A stretch of 64,000 nucleotides of DNA, from positions 16,907 through 80,906 of the forward strand of contig NZ_FOVO01000015.1 in assembly GCF_900115195.1 (NCBI RefSeq). The letters run 5' to 3'. This document shows positions 33,431-43,790 of the stretch, piece by piece. Position 1 is the first letter of the stretch. Each line of letters opens with the position of its first letter. The stretch is from Xenorhabdus japonica (GTDB lineage: Bacteria > Pseudomonadota > Gammaproteobacteria > Enterobacterales > Enterobacteriaceae). The translations under genes were made by a program, and so were the position numbers. The notes beneath the pieces were generated by a model. It was not told where the DNA came from. It searched no databases and saw nothing but the letters and a program-made list of their open reading frames with translations.

Positions 33431-34879
33431 TTATTTCCATTTCAATGCCACATCATCTATCGGCTGCCCCAATACTTCTTTATCTTTTTTATAATCATGT
33501 GGAACATGCCAGTTTGGACTCCTCCCCTGACGAGGAAGGTCTTTATCACTACGCTTCACATAACCCGAGCGTAAAGCACCAAACATATGTTCATCAACGA
33601 CTATCTCATCCGATGAAGCATACGCTGTTACAACTGTGGCATTACGACGATCCATCTCCTTTAACAAACGACAAATATAGTCTGCTGATAAATCAACTTT
33701 TAATGTCCAGGCATTATTAATATAACCAAACAAAGAGGCAAAATTAGGAATACCTTGTAACAATGTCCCCTTATAAAACATTAGCTTATGACTTTCTAGT
33801 GGTTGTCCGTCAACAGAGAGCTTAATTCCCCCCATAAGTTGTAATTGCAACCCTGTCGCTGTCACTATGATATCCGCAGGTAATTCCTTACCAGACTGCA
33901 ACAAAATACTGTTTTCAGTAATACGTTCAATCTGATCAGTAACGATAGACGCTTTGCCTTCTCTCAGTACCTTAAATAGATTGCTATCGGGAACAAAGCA
34001 CAATCTTTCGTCCCATGGCATGTACTTTGGCGTAAGGTGTTTCATGTCAAAAGTAGGGCCAACCTTTCTGCGAGCCAACCAAAGTAAGAATGTTTTCAAT
34101 AAGTTAGGAAAATATCGACTCACTTTATACAGTGAACTAAAAAAGAAAATATTACGACTTCTGCTCAATGCATAAATCCAACGTTGCGGAACAATGCCTT
34201 TTAAAAACTCAGCGATCTTATCCTTGCCCGGTATCGAAAAAATATAGCTAGGGGAACGCTGTAACATAGTGATGTGTTCAGTATCATTGGCCATAGCTGG
34301 AAGTAAAGTTACGGCTGTTGCACCACTTCCAATCACAACAACTCGCTTTCCTTTGTAATCCAATGTATCAGGCCAATGTTGTGGATGAACTATCGTGCCT
34401 TTGAAATCTTCAAGGCCGGGAAATTGAGGTAAATGTGGTTGATCATAGTTGTAGTAGCCTGTCGCAGAAATAAGAAAATTACAGGTAAATTGCCGTATTT
34501 CTCCACTAGCTTCATCAATTGCAGTAATAGCCCATTGATGTGTTTCATTTGACCAATCAGTTTGAGTAATCTTTAATCCAAACTGTATTTTCTTATCAAC
34601 TCCATACTCTTCCGCCGCTGAATGGAGATAATGTCTAATTGAAAGGCCATCAGCAAAAATGCTGGTATCTGTCCAAGGGCGGAATTTATAGCCGTAGCTC
34701 ATCATATCTGAATCTGTACGAATGCCCGGATAGCGAAATAAATCCCAAGTTCCACCTATTGCATGACGACGTTCTAAGATCCCCACTTTCTTATTAGGAC
34801 ATTCTCTTTCCAGATGACATGCCATACCAATGCCAGAAACTCCAGCTCCTATGATCAAAATATCATAATGGTTATCCAT
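33431..34879 (-). CDS. Baeyer-Villiger-type flavin monooxygenase
   Basis: A 482-residue FAD- and NADPH-dependent monooxygenase. The FAD Rossmann motif GAGVSG is at 11-16. The Baeyer-Villiger fingerprint FxGxxxHxxxW is present as FKGTIVHPQHWP (159-170). The NADPH-binding GSGATA is at 184-189. FRYPGIRTDSDM resembles EtaA-like enzymes. Such enzymes insert oxygen next to a carbonyl or oxidise N/S atoms; the substrate is unknown. It lies upstream of an amidase in a stretch with no sign of a biosynthetic cluster. Confidence 0.88.
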   Translation of the reverse strand: MDNHYDILIIGAGVSGIGMACHLERECPNKKVGILERRHAIGGTWDLFRYPGIRTDSDMMSYGYKFRPWTDTSIFADGLSIRHYLHSAAEEYGVDKKIQFGLKITQTDWSNETHQWAITAIDEASGEIRQFTCNFLISATGYYNYDQPHLPQFPGLEDFKGTIVHPQHWPDTLDYKGKRVVVIGSGATAVTLLPAMANDTEHITMLQRSPSYIFSIPGKDKIAEFLKGIVPQRWIYALSRSRNIFFFSSLYKVSRYFPNLLKTFLLWLARRKVGPTFDMKHLTPKYMPWDERLCFVPDSNLFKVLREGKASIVTDQIERITENSILLQSGKELPADIIVTATGLQLQLMGGIKLSVDGQPLESHKLMFYKGTLLQGIPNFASLFGYINNAWTLKVDLSADYICRLLKEMDRRNATVVTAYASSDEIVVDEHMFGALRSGYVKRSDKDLPRQGRSPNWHVPHDYKKDKEVLGQPIDDVALKWK

Positions 34880-35063
34880 ACAATCCCCCTACAAAAATGC
34901 ACATTTAATCAAATAAGTATCCTGCACAATCTTCCATGTTATTTTTTATTTGCAGGGGTAACCATTTGCATTTATGTGGGGGGAGTATCACAGTTAGAGA
35001 CAGCTAATAGCCTGAGTTTTGGTAGAAACAACTGTATTTCCAATCTTAGATTTTCTTAACATG

Positions 35064-36065
35064 TTATCTAATCCGCCAATATCCCCCTTTTTTCGCATCA
35101 ACTCGAATCAAGAGTCCATTTTCCTGCAACACTTTGATATTTCTTTCTATTGTTCGAGGATTAACGCCCAAATTATCAGCTAATTGAGATATTGTTATAG
35201 AGTGCTGATCAGCGATAAGAGATAAGATTTTTTGCGAAGTCGCATTGAGTGGCTGTGAATTTTCTTCCGACATTTCTACCGACATCGCAGTAGTATTCGG
35301 CTTTTTCGTATGAATACTTTCCTTAAGTGCTTCGACTAATTTTTCCAGCATAAAATCAATAAATGACGTACAGTCGCTCGCCTAGTCACATTCTCTAATC
35401 ACCTGATAATAGGCCTGCTGTTGATAATGAATGATGGTTTCTACTGGTAACCATGCCAACTCTAAACGCCATTCACTTAAAATCAATGTTTGCCATAAAT
35501 GCCCCATGCGACCATTCCCATCAGCAAATGGATGAATAAATTCAAATTCATAATGAAAGATAGAACTGGCAATCAATGGGTGAATATCAGTCTGCTTTAA
35601 CCACGTAAGTAGATCGCTAATCAGACGCGATATTTGGCTGGCAGGGGGAGCCATATGGATAAGTTGATTTTCGCGATAAATTCCAACATCACTGCAACGT
35701 AATTGCCCTGGTTGATCAATTAACCCCATCATCAACAGTCGGTGTGCTGCCAATAAGTCAGATAATCGGTGACTACGCCAATCCGGTAATTTCTCATAAG
35801 CTAATATGGCATTGCGTACTTCCTGAATATCCTTTGCAGGGGCCAATACACGTTTACCATCCATAATTGCTGTGATTTGTTCAATCGATAAACTATTATG
35901 CTCAATAGCCAATGACGCTTGTATTGTGCGAATCCGGTTTTCTTTACGCAACAAGGGTGAAATTATCTCACTTTGTACTGACCAACGCCCCAATAACTCG
36001 CCTATTTCTATAACACGATTAAGTATAGATGGTGTGATACGGTAAGGAGGTTGGTAAGCCGCCAC
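35064..36065 (-). pseudogene. Fic-family protein with C-terminal winged helix, split by an amber codon
   Basis: Codons 1-227 encode a Fic AMP-transferase fold. The N-terminal SLAIEHNSLSIEQ region resembles the autoinhibitory motif. The Fic motif is HPFADGNGRMGH (178-189), where the final arginine of HPFxxGNGRxxR is histidine. TAG at 35384-35382 then stops the frame. Exactly in frame it continues ASDCTSFIDF, then MLEKLVEALKESIHTKK and a winged-helix domain (ISQLADNLGVNPRTIERNIK), the usual tail of this Fic class. The downstream ATG at 35351 has no ribosome binding site, so it is not a separate gene. A CAG to TAG change is the simplest explanation. Both the stop and the Arg-to-His change suggest lost function. 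Confidence 0.8.
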
Positions 36066-36190
36066 AATAATTTCCTCTTGAATCGGCCAAGCGTTAAAGT
36101 GAGATTACTACATTGGTGTTACAACTACAGTTATGTAATCCTAGTTATGTAAACCTAATGATGTGAACCTAAATTTATAGCGATCTAACC

Positions 36191-36310
36191 ATGAGTGAAT
36201 ATCAATATTATCATTTTGAACGGATTGATGGCGTGCTGTCCACAAAACAAAGCGCCGGAAAAAATCAGCACCTTGTCAGTACCCAGAAGGCACTATTGTT
36301 AGTGCCTTGA
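36191..36310 (+). pseudogene. short fragment resembling the N-terminus of a larger uncharacterised protein
   Basis: ATG at 36191 opens 39 codons starting MSEYQYYHFERIDGVLST. I recall very similar N-termini (MSEYQYYEF...ID) on long uncharacterised bacterial proteins. After about 17 residues the likeness ends, and the frame closes inside a hairpin. Probably a gene scar; it may not be translated. Confidence 0.3.
36287..36308. terminator. hairpin downstream of the type III restriction gene
   Basis: AAGGCACTA and TAGTGCCTT form a 9-base perfect stem with a 4-base loop, 14 bases past the res stop. There is no clear U tract, so termination is plausible but unproved. Confidence 0.5.
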
Positions 36311-36321
36311 TGCCATTAAGA

Positions 36322-39300
36322 TTAAAAATGAGCACTGAACGTATCAAAGTTATCGACTTTGACAAATTTAGCAGAGTTGGGCACTTCTTTACCGTCTTTG
36401 TCTTTGCTTAACGCATTGAAATGCTCAACGCCACACTTGATCTTGGCCTTTTCAGCCTCACGCAGATCATCTGAAAATATGCTTGATTTCGTTTCAACCA
36501 CAAAGTAAAGCTGCTCCCCCGTTCCATCATCTTTGTCAATTAATACCGCCCAGTCAGGATTGTAACTGCCCAGTGGAGTATCAATCTTGAACCAAGATGG
36601 CAGCTTGGAATAAATCTTCACTTCTTCAGCGCCTTCTAGCTTTTCAGCAAAGTTAAACTCGGTATCTGAATCGCAAATGATGTAGTCATATACCGACTTT
36701 TCAGCTTTCACCATATCTTTGAGGTAGCCAGTCAGCTCTTCTTCTTGGAAAAGCTCTTGGGAATAGTATGCCTCGTCACCAATACGGTGATATTTAACGC
36801 CATCTACAATGACAATACGCATCTGCTTACGGATAACTTCACCAGCTAACTCGATAAAGCGCTGAGGGTTGTTTTTGAAGGATTCCAGCTTATCGCCCAA
36901 ACCCAGCAGAATATCGATAATTGTCTGACGGGTCAGGTTGGTTTGATCGGTCAGATAAGTCACGATATCTGGCAACTGGAAGTTGCGATTGCGGTAATAC
37001 TGGATTTTGGTTTTCTCATCGTAGGTTTCCAGTTCAGCTTCAGTAACAGCAACCTTAACCTTGGTGTACTGAAACTTGGCGCTGGCTACCGCTACGTTCG
37101 TTCTAATTTCCTTGATACAGTTTCCAACCAGCTCGTTGATACTAAAGTTAACACGATAAGTTGTTTTGTATTTAATACGCCCCCAAAGAGCCTTGAAGTC
37201 TTCACCAAGTACAACCTGTTTACCATTTGTATCTTCACACAAGGCTACAGAACGCTTCTCTTCGTGTTTTTTCACGTTTAAGCCTTTTGTCAGTTTCTTT
37301 AACGTGGCAACGATGGCATCAGTATGCTCAGCGACACTGGAAGGAAGACTTACCTCATTGTTATTGATAGCAATTTTCAGCATATCCTGAATCTTGCCTT
37401 TACTATCGATATAACCTTGAGACAGAAGATGCCGGAAGATCTCTTCTGACTTCTTCGCTCCCAAAAAGGCTTTCTCATCCAGCTCGCCAGAAACAACAAT
37501 GTTGGCAAATTGGTGAGACTCAACCACACCAAATTTAATGCCTTCCTCCGCTTCAATCTCTTTTTGCAGTTCAGAAACAAAGCTTTCATAAGATTCGTTT
37601 GCCATAACGGTCAGAGTATTTACCTCAAAACCGTAAGCCACGCGCTCACCAGATTGATCAACGGCTAAACGTAAGCCACGACCGATTTCCTGTCGTTTTT
37701 TAGTAATTGAGCTGGTTTCATTCAACGTACAGATCTGGAAAACATTCGGGTTGTCCCAGCCTTCTTTCAATGCTGAGTGTGAAAAGATAAAGCGCAGCTT
37801 CTCGTCTATAGATAGAAGCTTTTCTTTGTCTTTCATGATCAGATTATAGGCCGATTCATCGGCGGCGGTTTTACCCCCTTCGCCTTTAGCTGAAAGCTTC
37901 GAGTCAGCAAACTGAGGGTTGCCGGAGGCATCTTTTTTCTTGTCCTGTGCAAAGTAACCATCATGCACTGTTTGAGTGAGTTCTTGCAACGCGACTGCGT
38001 TGATGGTGTATTTATCTCCATTATTATCCCAGATTCTCGGGTACAACACGCGATATTTGGGCTTGCTAACCTGCTTGGCAAACTCTTCTTCAAACCACTT
38101 GGCAAACTTACCCTGAACAGGAACGCCATCTTTAGAGTAGCCGCGGTAGTTGGCAACCTTATCGATAAAGAACAGACTCAGCACCTTAATACCTTTCTGG
38201 CTTAGGATTTTCGAGTGGTCGAGCTTGTCATAGCCCGTTGTTACCTTGTGGTAGAACTTCAGCTCTTTTTCTAGGTGCTCTTCGATAGTTTTGGCTATTT
38301 GAATGCGCTTAAAGGCCTCCGAATCCACTTCGCCAATAGCTTGCCCAAGACGCACAATTTCATCACGACTGGTAAAATCAATGTACTCATTACCTTCTTC
38401 GCAATAAATATCGTTAACGACATAGCCTTCATAAACACTACGCCCACCCGAAAGTTCGAATAAGTCATTGAGCTGACCATCTTTGATGGTTATTACTTTA
38501 CGTGGTTGCAGCTTGCCTGTACGCGTTTGAGCATCAATTTCAATCTTGGCAGAAATGGGGGACTTTTTATTATCAACACTCACTAGCTTAATGTAGGCTT
38601 GGTTATGCCCGTCTTTAACATCCAGGGAAGCAACCTCAATTTGCTTAACCAGTTTGCGCTCATAGGCATCAATAGCGTCAAGCTTATACAACAGGTGTGG
38701 AGCTTCCTTCAACGTGGCTGAATAACGGAATGTACACAGCGGTTTTAAGCTACCAATCGCTTCTTTTCGGTTTGCCGTTGATACAACAGACTGTGGTTCA
38801 TCAATAATGACGACAGGACGAGTAACCTGAATAAATTCAATAGGCTTCATCCCGTTTAATCTGTCATCTGTACGGTGAATCAGATTCGCCGTAGTTTCCT
38901 TCGTAGGATCAGAGAATGACTTACTGAACGCATCAATATTGATCACCATGATTTGAATGTAATCATTGGTAGCAAAGTTACGAACCTGCTCGCGCTTTGA
39001 TGAGTCATAGACAAAATAGTCATACTGGGCGTTTTTATACTGCTCACGGAAGTGCTGCTCAGTGATTTGCAGTGATTTATAGACGCCTTCTTTAATCGCA
39101 ATGGACGGCACCACGATAATGAACTTTGTCAGTCCATAACGCTGATTTAGCTCAAAGATAGAACGCAGGTATACATAGGTTTTACCTGTACCTGTTTCCA
39201 TCTCAACACTGAAATCCAGACTTGGCAGTTCTTGCTTTGCGTTTTCAACCTGTGGCAAGCCATTCTTTAACTGAACATTACGCGTGTTGGCATAAATCTC

Positions 39301-39495
39301 ATCAGGCAATAAGGTAAGAGTATTACCGACACCGATGTCGTTGTTTTTACTAAATATATCCAGCTGCTGATTCGCCAGCACATTATCAGCTACAGTAAAA
39401 TTGCATTGAAATGTTTCCTGCCCTTCAAACACACCTAAAACAGCTTCAACTGCATCTATTTGGTGTGATAAGTCCGATCTAAATTGAATCTTCAT
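36322..39495 (-). CDS. type III restriction endonuclease subunit Res
   Basis: A 1057-residue protein. An N-terminal superfamily 2 helicase has Walker A METGTGKTYVYL (near residue 105) and a DEPQSV motif II (near 237). Near the C-terminus is a PD-(D/E)xK nuclease pattern, NPDWAVLI with FVVETKSS about 20 residues later. With Mod it cleaves DNA after ATP-driven translocation between head-to-head unmethylated sites. ATG at 39495 is preferred because AAGG lies 8 bases upstream; GTG codons just before it are alternatives. It follows mod by only a few bases, so translation is probably coupled. Confidence 0.92.
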   Translation of the reverse strand: MKIQFRSDLSHQIDAVEAVLGVFEGQETFQCNFTVADNVLANQQLDIFSKNNDIGVGNTLTLLPDEIYANTRNVQLKNGLPQVENAKQELPSLDFSVEMETGTGKTYVYLRSIFELNQRYGLTKFIIVVPSIAIKEGVYKSLQITEQHFREQYKNAQYDYFVYDSSKREQVRNFATNDYIQIMVINIDAFSKSFSDPTKETTANLIHRTDDRLNGMKPIEFIQVTRPVVIIDEPQSVVSTANRKEAIGSLKPLCTFRYSATLKEAPHLLYKLDAIDAYERKLVKQIEVASLDVKDGHNQAYIKLVSVDNKKSPISAKIEIDAQTRTGKLQPRKVITIKDGQLNDLFELSGGRSVYEGYVVNDIYCEEGNEYIDFTSRDEIVRLGQAIGEVDSEAFKRIQIAKTIEEHLEKELKFYHKVTTGYDKLDHSKILSQKGIKVLSLFFIDKVANYRGYSKDGVPVQGKFAKWFEEEFAKQVSKPKYRVLYPRIWDNNGDKYTINAVALQELTQTVHDGYFAQDKKKDASGNPQFADSKLSAKGEGGKTAADESAYNLIMKDKEKLLSIDEKLRFIFSHSALKEGWDNPNVFQICTLNETSSITKKRQEIGRGLRLAVDQSGERVAYGFEVNTLTVMANESYESFVSELQKEIEAEEGIKFGVVESHQFANIVVSGELDEKAFLGAKKSEEIFRHLLSQGYIDSKGKIQDMLKIAINNNEVSLPSSVAEHTDAIVATLKKLTKGLNVKKHEEKRSVALCEDTNGKQVVLGEDFKALWGRIKYKTTYRVNFSINELVGNCIKEIRTNVAVASAKFQYTKVKVAVTEAELETYDEKTKIQYYRNRNFQLPDIVTYLTDQTNLTRQTIIDILLGLGDKLESFKNNPQRFIELAGEVIRKQMRIVIVDGVKYHRIGDEAYYSQELFQEEELTGYLKDMVKAEKSVYDYIICDSDTEFNFAEKLEGAEEVKIYSKLPSWFKIDTPLGSYNPDWAVLIDKDDGTGEQLYFVVETKSSIFSDDLREAEKAKIKCGVEHFNALSKDKDGKEVPNSAKFVKVDNFDTFSAHF

Positions 39496-39505
39496 CACCA
39501 CCACC

Positions 39506-41449
39506 TTAAATGCTTTTTACATCGTCGATACCATACTGCTTCAGGATCTGAATCACATTGGTCTTCACTACGCTGTCTGCAAATCCTTGGTCTTTAAAAA
39601 CGACTTGAGTATTTTCTGGATTGAGTTTTTCTTTCAGTTTGGCGATGCCCTTAACCACCTGTTCAGTAATGCTATCGTCCAGGCAAACTATTAAAGAACC
39701 TGTACCAACAACAAATACCCTCTTGCCCTCGATTGTTGCTTCTTCAACATGAGTGGTTAATTCAATACCGTATTTAAGTAGGATTTCATAAAGAACGTCT
39801 TCTGAATTACGACCATTTTTAACGGAATCAGAAGCTTGTTGAAGAACCTGTTCCAAATTATCAAAGTTAGCATCCCAATAGTGAATATTTGTTTGATCTA
39901 ATTTGAAAAACTTAACACCCTGAGTTTTATCTTCTTCTAAAATAGCATTTTTTATTCTTTTTAGGGAGATTCTGGAAATCAATTCTGGTAGTGACTCCTT
40001 AGTACAATACTCTGTTGCACCTGAATTTTTTGAGACAGACTCAGGCAATTGAACCAATATAAACTTTCTTCTGCCGCCATCTTTCTTATTTTGCTTTAAC
40101 ACCGCATGACCTGTAGAACCACTTCCAGCAAAAAAGTCAAGAATTATATCTTCACTATCCGTGACCTTCATTAAGTGTTCAATTAGTCCTGTCGGCTTTG
40201 GATAATCAAAAACAGATGAACAGAGAAGGGCTTCAACCTCTTTACTTCCTTGCTTTGTTGTAAAATCTGTTATTATTGTTTTTGGATGTTCGGTGCCTCG
40301 CTTTTTAACATACTGAAGAACACCATTAGATTTGAAGAAAAACTCAACAACCTGCTGTCCTTTAGAGTCAAAAGTATCATTTCCTGATAGCCAATTTTCG
40401 ATTTGGCTCTTCATTGTCCAACCCGCTTTTAGAGTAACTTCGCTAGCTAAATATCCATTCTTACATTCAAATACACCTGAAGTAACTTCAACGACTTCTT
40501 TATCTCCAAATACTGATGAAAACGTTTTATTTTCACCTAAAAACCTAACTCCAGCAGGGAATGTTATTTCTGACGCAGGGTTTTTAAAGCTCACTTTTTT
40601 TATTGCACGATCAGAAATTAAGCTATCATCTCCCTTATAAACAATATGAGGTAACTGAGATATATCTTTTGCATATGCCAAGATATATTCATGTTCTCTG
40701 GTAAAAGTTGATGCAGAGGTTCTTCCACTCTTCCAAATAAATCTTTCAACAAAATTATCTTCACCAAATATTTCATTGCACAAATTGGACAAATTAACAA
40801 CTTCATGTTCATCTATAGATATAAATATAATTCCACCATCGGATAATAAATTTCTGGCCAATTTCAATCTTGGGTAAAGCATATTTAGCCAATCTGTATG
40901 ATACCGACCAGATGTGTCAGAATTAGTGCTAAAAGGCTTACCTTGACTATTTACTTGTCCTGTTAATACCTGATAATTTCTTATGTTGTCATGGAAATTA
41001 TCTTTATAAATAAAGTCATTTCCTGTGTTATATGGCGGATCGATATAGATCATTTTTACCTTTTTATGGTAAGACTTTTGTAATATTTTAAGTACTTCAA
41101 GGTTATCACCTTCAATAAAAAGGTTCTCTGTGGTATCCCAATTCACACTTTCTTCTTTACAAGGGCGTAGGGTTCCTGTTGATGGAGTTTGGGCAATTTG
41201 ACGTGCGCGGGCTTTACCATGCCAAGTGAAGTTATAGCGCTCGTCTGAATCATCGATAGCTTCACCAAGCACCGCTTTTAAGGCGTCAAAGTCGATTTTG
41301 CTTTCAGAAAATACCTCAGGGAAAAGCTGTTTAAGTTGGTCGATATTTTTTTGAGTGATATCCGTACTTTTGGACTCTGGATCGTTCAGGGTGATTTTTT
41401 CAATTGTCATCAGAGGAATTCCATTTATTGCCAACTGAGCAAAACTCAT
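39506..41449 (-). CDS. type III DNA methyltransferase subunit Mod
   Basis: A 647-residue beta-class adenine methyltransferase. Motif IV DPPYNTGNDF (137-146) precedes the SAM-binding motif I DFFAGSGSTGHAVL (about 445), with a target-recognition region of about 300 residues between them, the Mod order. It methylates one strand of an asymmetric site and gives sequence specificity to Res. An ATG 13 codons in (41410, MTIEKITLNDPE) is an equally possible start. I saw no simple-sequence repeat of the phase-variable type in the 5' region. The recognition site cannot be read from sequence. Confidence 0.93.
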   Translation of the reverse strand: MSFAQLAINGIPLMTIEKITLNDPESKSTDITQKNIDQLKQLFPEVFSESKIDFDALKAVLGEAIDDSDERYNFTWHGKARARQIAQTPSTGTLRPCKEESVNWDTTENLFIEGDNLEVLKILQKSYHKKVKMIYIDPPYNTGNDFIYKDNFHDNIRNYQVLTGQVNSQGKPFSTNSDTSGRYHTDWLNMLYPRLKLARNLLSDGGIIFISIDEHEVVNLSNLCNEIFGEDNFVERFIWKSGRTSASTFTREHEYILAYAKDISQLPHIVYKGDDSLISDRAIKKVSFKNPASEITFPAGVRFLGENKTFSSVFGDKEVVEVTSGVFECKNGYLASEVTLKAGWTMKSQIENWLSGNDTFDSKGQQVVEFFFKSNGVLQYVKKRGTEHPKTIITDFTTKQGSKEVEALLCSSVFDYPKPTGLIEHLMKVTDSEDIILDFFAGSGSTGHAVLKQNKKDGGRRKFILVQLPESVSKNSGATEYCTKESLPELISRISLKRIKNAILEEDKTQGVKFFKLDQTNIHYWDANFDNLEQVLQQASDSVKNGRNSEDVLYEILLKYGIELTTHVEEATIEGKRVFVVGTGSLIVCLDDSITEQVVKGIAKLKEKLNPENTQVVFKDQGFADSVVKTNVIQILKQYGIDDVKSI

Positions 41450-41845
41450 GCTCGTGGTTCATATTCTTCGTTAAACTGTTAAATCATTGCCTTAATCGCA
41501 GCAACTTACTGTTTAAGCGTAGTAAAGAATCCCTGATACATCACAATAAATACTGACACTCTTATAACATAAACATGAAATGTGAAACTAAAACCATCGG
41601 ATCGCCAACATTCCGTTTAATTTACATTTAAAATTGTTCAGAAAGTGATTATTCATCAACAACGGATTGTGAATGTGGCTCGTTTACTGGAACTCCCCTG
41701 ATCGGAGTGGAATATAGATAATATCACCGCATCACACAGTATTCGGGCGCACTAATAAAAAAATCCGGTCAGCTTACGCATAACCGGATTTAGAAAATAT
41801 TCAGTTTTTACTATACGAGCGTATTAATGGCGTACTACAACACCA
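41450..41845. other. intergenic region between mod and glmS (attTn7 neighbourhood)
   Basis: 396 bases without a supported gene. It holds the glmS terminator at its right end. The mod promoter should lie here but was not placed. Tn7 relatives use the 3' end of glmS as target and insert just downstream; no clear Tn7 end was found, so the link is positional only. Confidence 0.5.
41755..41791 (-). terminator. glmS terminator
   Basis: On the minus strand AAATCCGGTTA pairs with GACCGGATTT around a loop of about a dozen bases, followed by a run of T. This is a textbook intrinsic terminator 55 bases past the glmS stop. Confidence 0.9.
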
Positions 41846-43675
41846 TTACTCCACCGTCACCGATTTCGCCAAATTACGTGGTTGATCCACATCCGTCCCT
41901 TTGATCAAAGCAACGTGGTAAGACAGCAATTGCAGTGGCACGGTATAGAAGATCGGTGCGATCAACTCTTCTACATGTGGCAGGGAGATGATCTTCATAT
42001 TTTCACTATTGGTGAAGCCTGCATCCTGATCGGCGAAGACATACAGCAAACCGCCGCGGGCGCGAACTTCTTCGATGTTGGATTTCAGTTTTTCCAGCAG
42101 TTCGTTGTTTGGTGCAACGATGATCACTGGCATATCCGCGTCGATCAATGCCAATGGGCCATGTTTCAATTCACCCGCTGCATAGGCTTCAGCGTGAATG
42201 TAGGAGATCTCTTTCAGTTTAAGTGCGCCTTCCACTGCGATCGGGTATTGATCGCCACGGCCAAGGAACAGTGCATGATGTTTTTCAGAGAAGTCTTCCG
42301 CCAGTGATTCGATCAGCTTGTCTTTTGACAACATGCTTTCAATGCGGCTTGGCAAGGCATGTAGAGCATGAACGATGTCTTGTTCCAATGCTGCATTATC
42401 ACCTTTCAGGCGTCCCATGTAAGCCACCAGCATTAATAACACTGTTAGCTGAGTGGTAAAGGCTTTGGTGGATGCCACGCCGATTTCTGCACCGGCTTTG
42501 GTCATCAGGGCAAATTCTGATTCGCGTACCAGAGAGGAACCAGCCACGTTACAAATAGTCAACGAAGTCAGGTAACCCAATTCTTTGGATAAACGCAGTG
42601 CAGCCAAGGTATCAGCCGTTTCACCTGACTGGGACAGGGTGATCAGCAAGCTTCCTTTACGGCGTGCTGGCTTGCGGTAACGGAATTCAGAGGCGATTTC
42701 AACATCACATGGAATGCCTGCCAACGATTCGAACCAGTAGCGCGAAACCATTCCCGCATTGTAGGAGGTGCCGCAGGCGACAATTTGAATATGCTCAACT
42801 TGAGACAGTAATTCCGCAGCATTAGCACCCAGTTCTGACAGATTAACCTGACCGTTGCTTAAACGGCCTTCCAATGTGCTCTTGATCGCCATTGGCTGTT
42901 CGTAAATCTCTTTCTGCATGTAGTGACGATATACACCTTTGTCACCTGCATCGTACTGAACGTTGGATTCAATTTGCTCGCGCTCAACCGCTTCACCCTG
43001 TACATCAAAGATGCGAACAGTACGGCGAGTGATTTCTGCAATATCACCTTCTTCCAGATAGATAAAGCGACGGGTCACCGGCAATAACGCTAATTGGTCA
43101 GATGCAAGGAAGTTTTCCCCCATACCCAAGCCAATCACCAATGGGCTACCAGAACGCGCTGCTACCAACACATCAGGTTGACGGCTATCCATAATTACGG
43201 TGCCATAAGCGCCACGCAATTGTGGAATAACACGCTGAATGACTTTCAGCAGTGATCCGCCTTGTTGCTGTTCCCAGTGAACAAGATGGGCAATGGTTTC
43301 AGTATCTGTATCAGAAGAGAAGGTGTAACCACGTGCTATTAATTCTTCGCGCAGTTCTTCGTGGTTTTCAATTATGCCGTTATGCACAACCGCAATATGT
43401 TCAGAAACATGAGGATGGGCATTGCTTTCGTTTGGTTCACCGTGAGTCGCCCAACGAGTATGGGCAATTCCTGTTCCGCCAATGACTGGCTGTTTGTCGG
43501 CTTCATCAGCCAGCATCTGCACTTTACCCACTTCACGCAGGCGGGTCATGCGGTTTTCACTGTCAACGACAGCCATACCCGCAGAGTCATAACCACGGTA
43601 CTCCAAGCGACGAAGACCTTCGAGCAGTATTTCTGCAATATCTCGTTGTGCTACTGCACCAACAATTCCACACAT
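41846..43675 (-). CDS. glmS: glucosamine-6-phosphate synthase (glutamine-hydrolysing)
   Basis: A 609-residue cytoplasmic enzyme converting fructose-6-phosphate and glutamine to glucosamine-6-phosphate, the entry to peptidoglycan and LPS amino sugars. The N-terminal glutaminase starts at Cys2 ([20 protein letters not shown]). Two SIS isomerase domains follow ([20 protein letters not shown]). The C-terminal [13 protein letters not shown] is the conserved end whose DNA forms the attTn7 target. It follows glmU in the same direction. Confidence 0.97.
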   Translation of the reverse strand: MCGIVGAVAQRDIAEILLEGLRRLEYRGYDSAGMAVVDSENRMTRLREVGKVQMLADEADKQPVIGGTGIAHTRWATHGEPNESNAHPHVSEHIAVVHNGIIENHEELREELIARGYTFSSDTDTETIAHLVHWEQQQGGSLLKVIQRVIPQLRGAYGTVIMDSRQPDVLVAARSGSPLVIGLGMGENFLASDQLALLPVTRRFIYLEEGDIAEITRRTVRIFDVQGEAVEREQIESNVQYDAGDKGVYRHYMQKEIYEQPMAIKSTLEGRLSNGQVNLSELGANAAELLSQVEHIQIVACGTSYNAGMVSRYWFESLAGIPCDVEIASEFRYRKPARRKGSLLITLSQSGETADTLAALRLSKELGYLTSLTICNVAGSSLVRESEFALMTKAGAEIGVASTKAFTTQLTVLLMLVAYMGRLKGDNAALEQDIVHALHALPSRIESMLSKDKLIESLAEDFSEKHHALFLGRGDQYPIAVEGALKLKEISYIHAEAYAAGELKHGPLALIDADMPVIIVAPNNELLEKLKSNIEEVRARGGLLYVFADQDAGFTNSENMKIISLPHVEELIAPIFYTVPLQLLSYHVALIKGTDVDQPRNLAKSVTVE

Positions 43676-43688
43676 GGGTTTTATTCCT

Positions 43689-43712
43689 AAAAACAGGGCT
43701 AATCAACGCCCT
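43689..43712 (-). promoter_or_regulatory. hairpin in the glmS leader
   Basis: AGGGC and GCCCT (+ strand 43695-43699 and 43708-43712) form a stem followed on the minus strand by TGTTTTTAGGA, which includes the glmS ribosome binding site. In E. coli the glmS leader is folded and opened by the small RNA GlmZ. Similar control is possible here; it could also act as a weak terminator after glmU. Confidence 0.4.
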
Positions 43713-43790
43713 TTTTATGTCGCACAACCTGATTGTCTTACGGCAAATCGTGTTTAGCTTTGCCGTCCCCGAGCTTTGTAGAGATGGGGA

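Noticed and set aside
34970..34990. TGTGGGGGGAGTATC as a Tn7-type transposon end near the glmS-linked island
   Set aside because: The match is short, there is no repeated 22-bp binding-site array, no target duplication was found and no tns gene is present.
35064..35351. Independent small helix-turn-helix regulator gene
   Set aside because: It is in frame with the Fic gene across one TAG, has no ribosome binding site, and the pair matches a normal-length Fic protein.
39506..41449. Phase-variable mod gene
   Set aside because: No tandem short-repeat tract was seen in the coding or upstream sequence.
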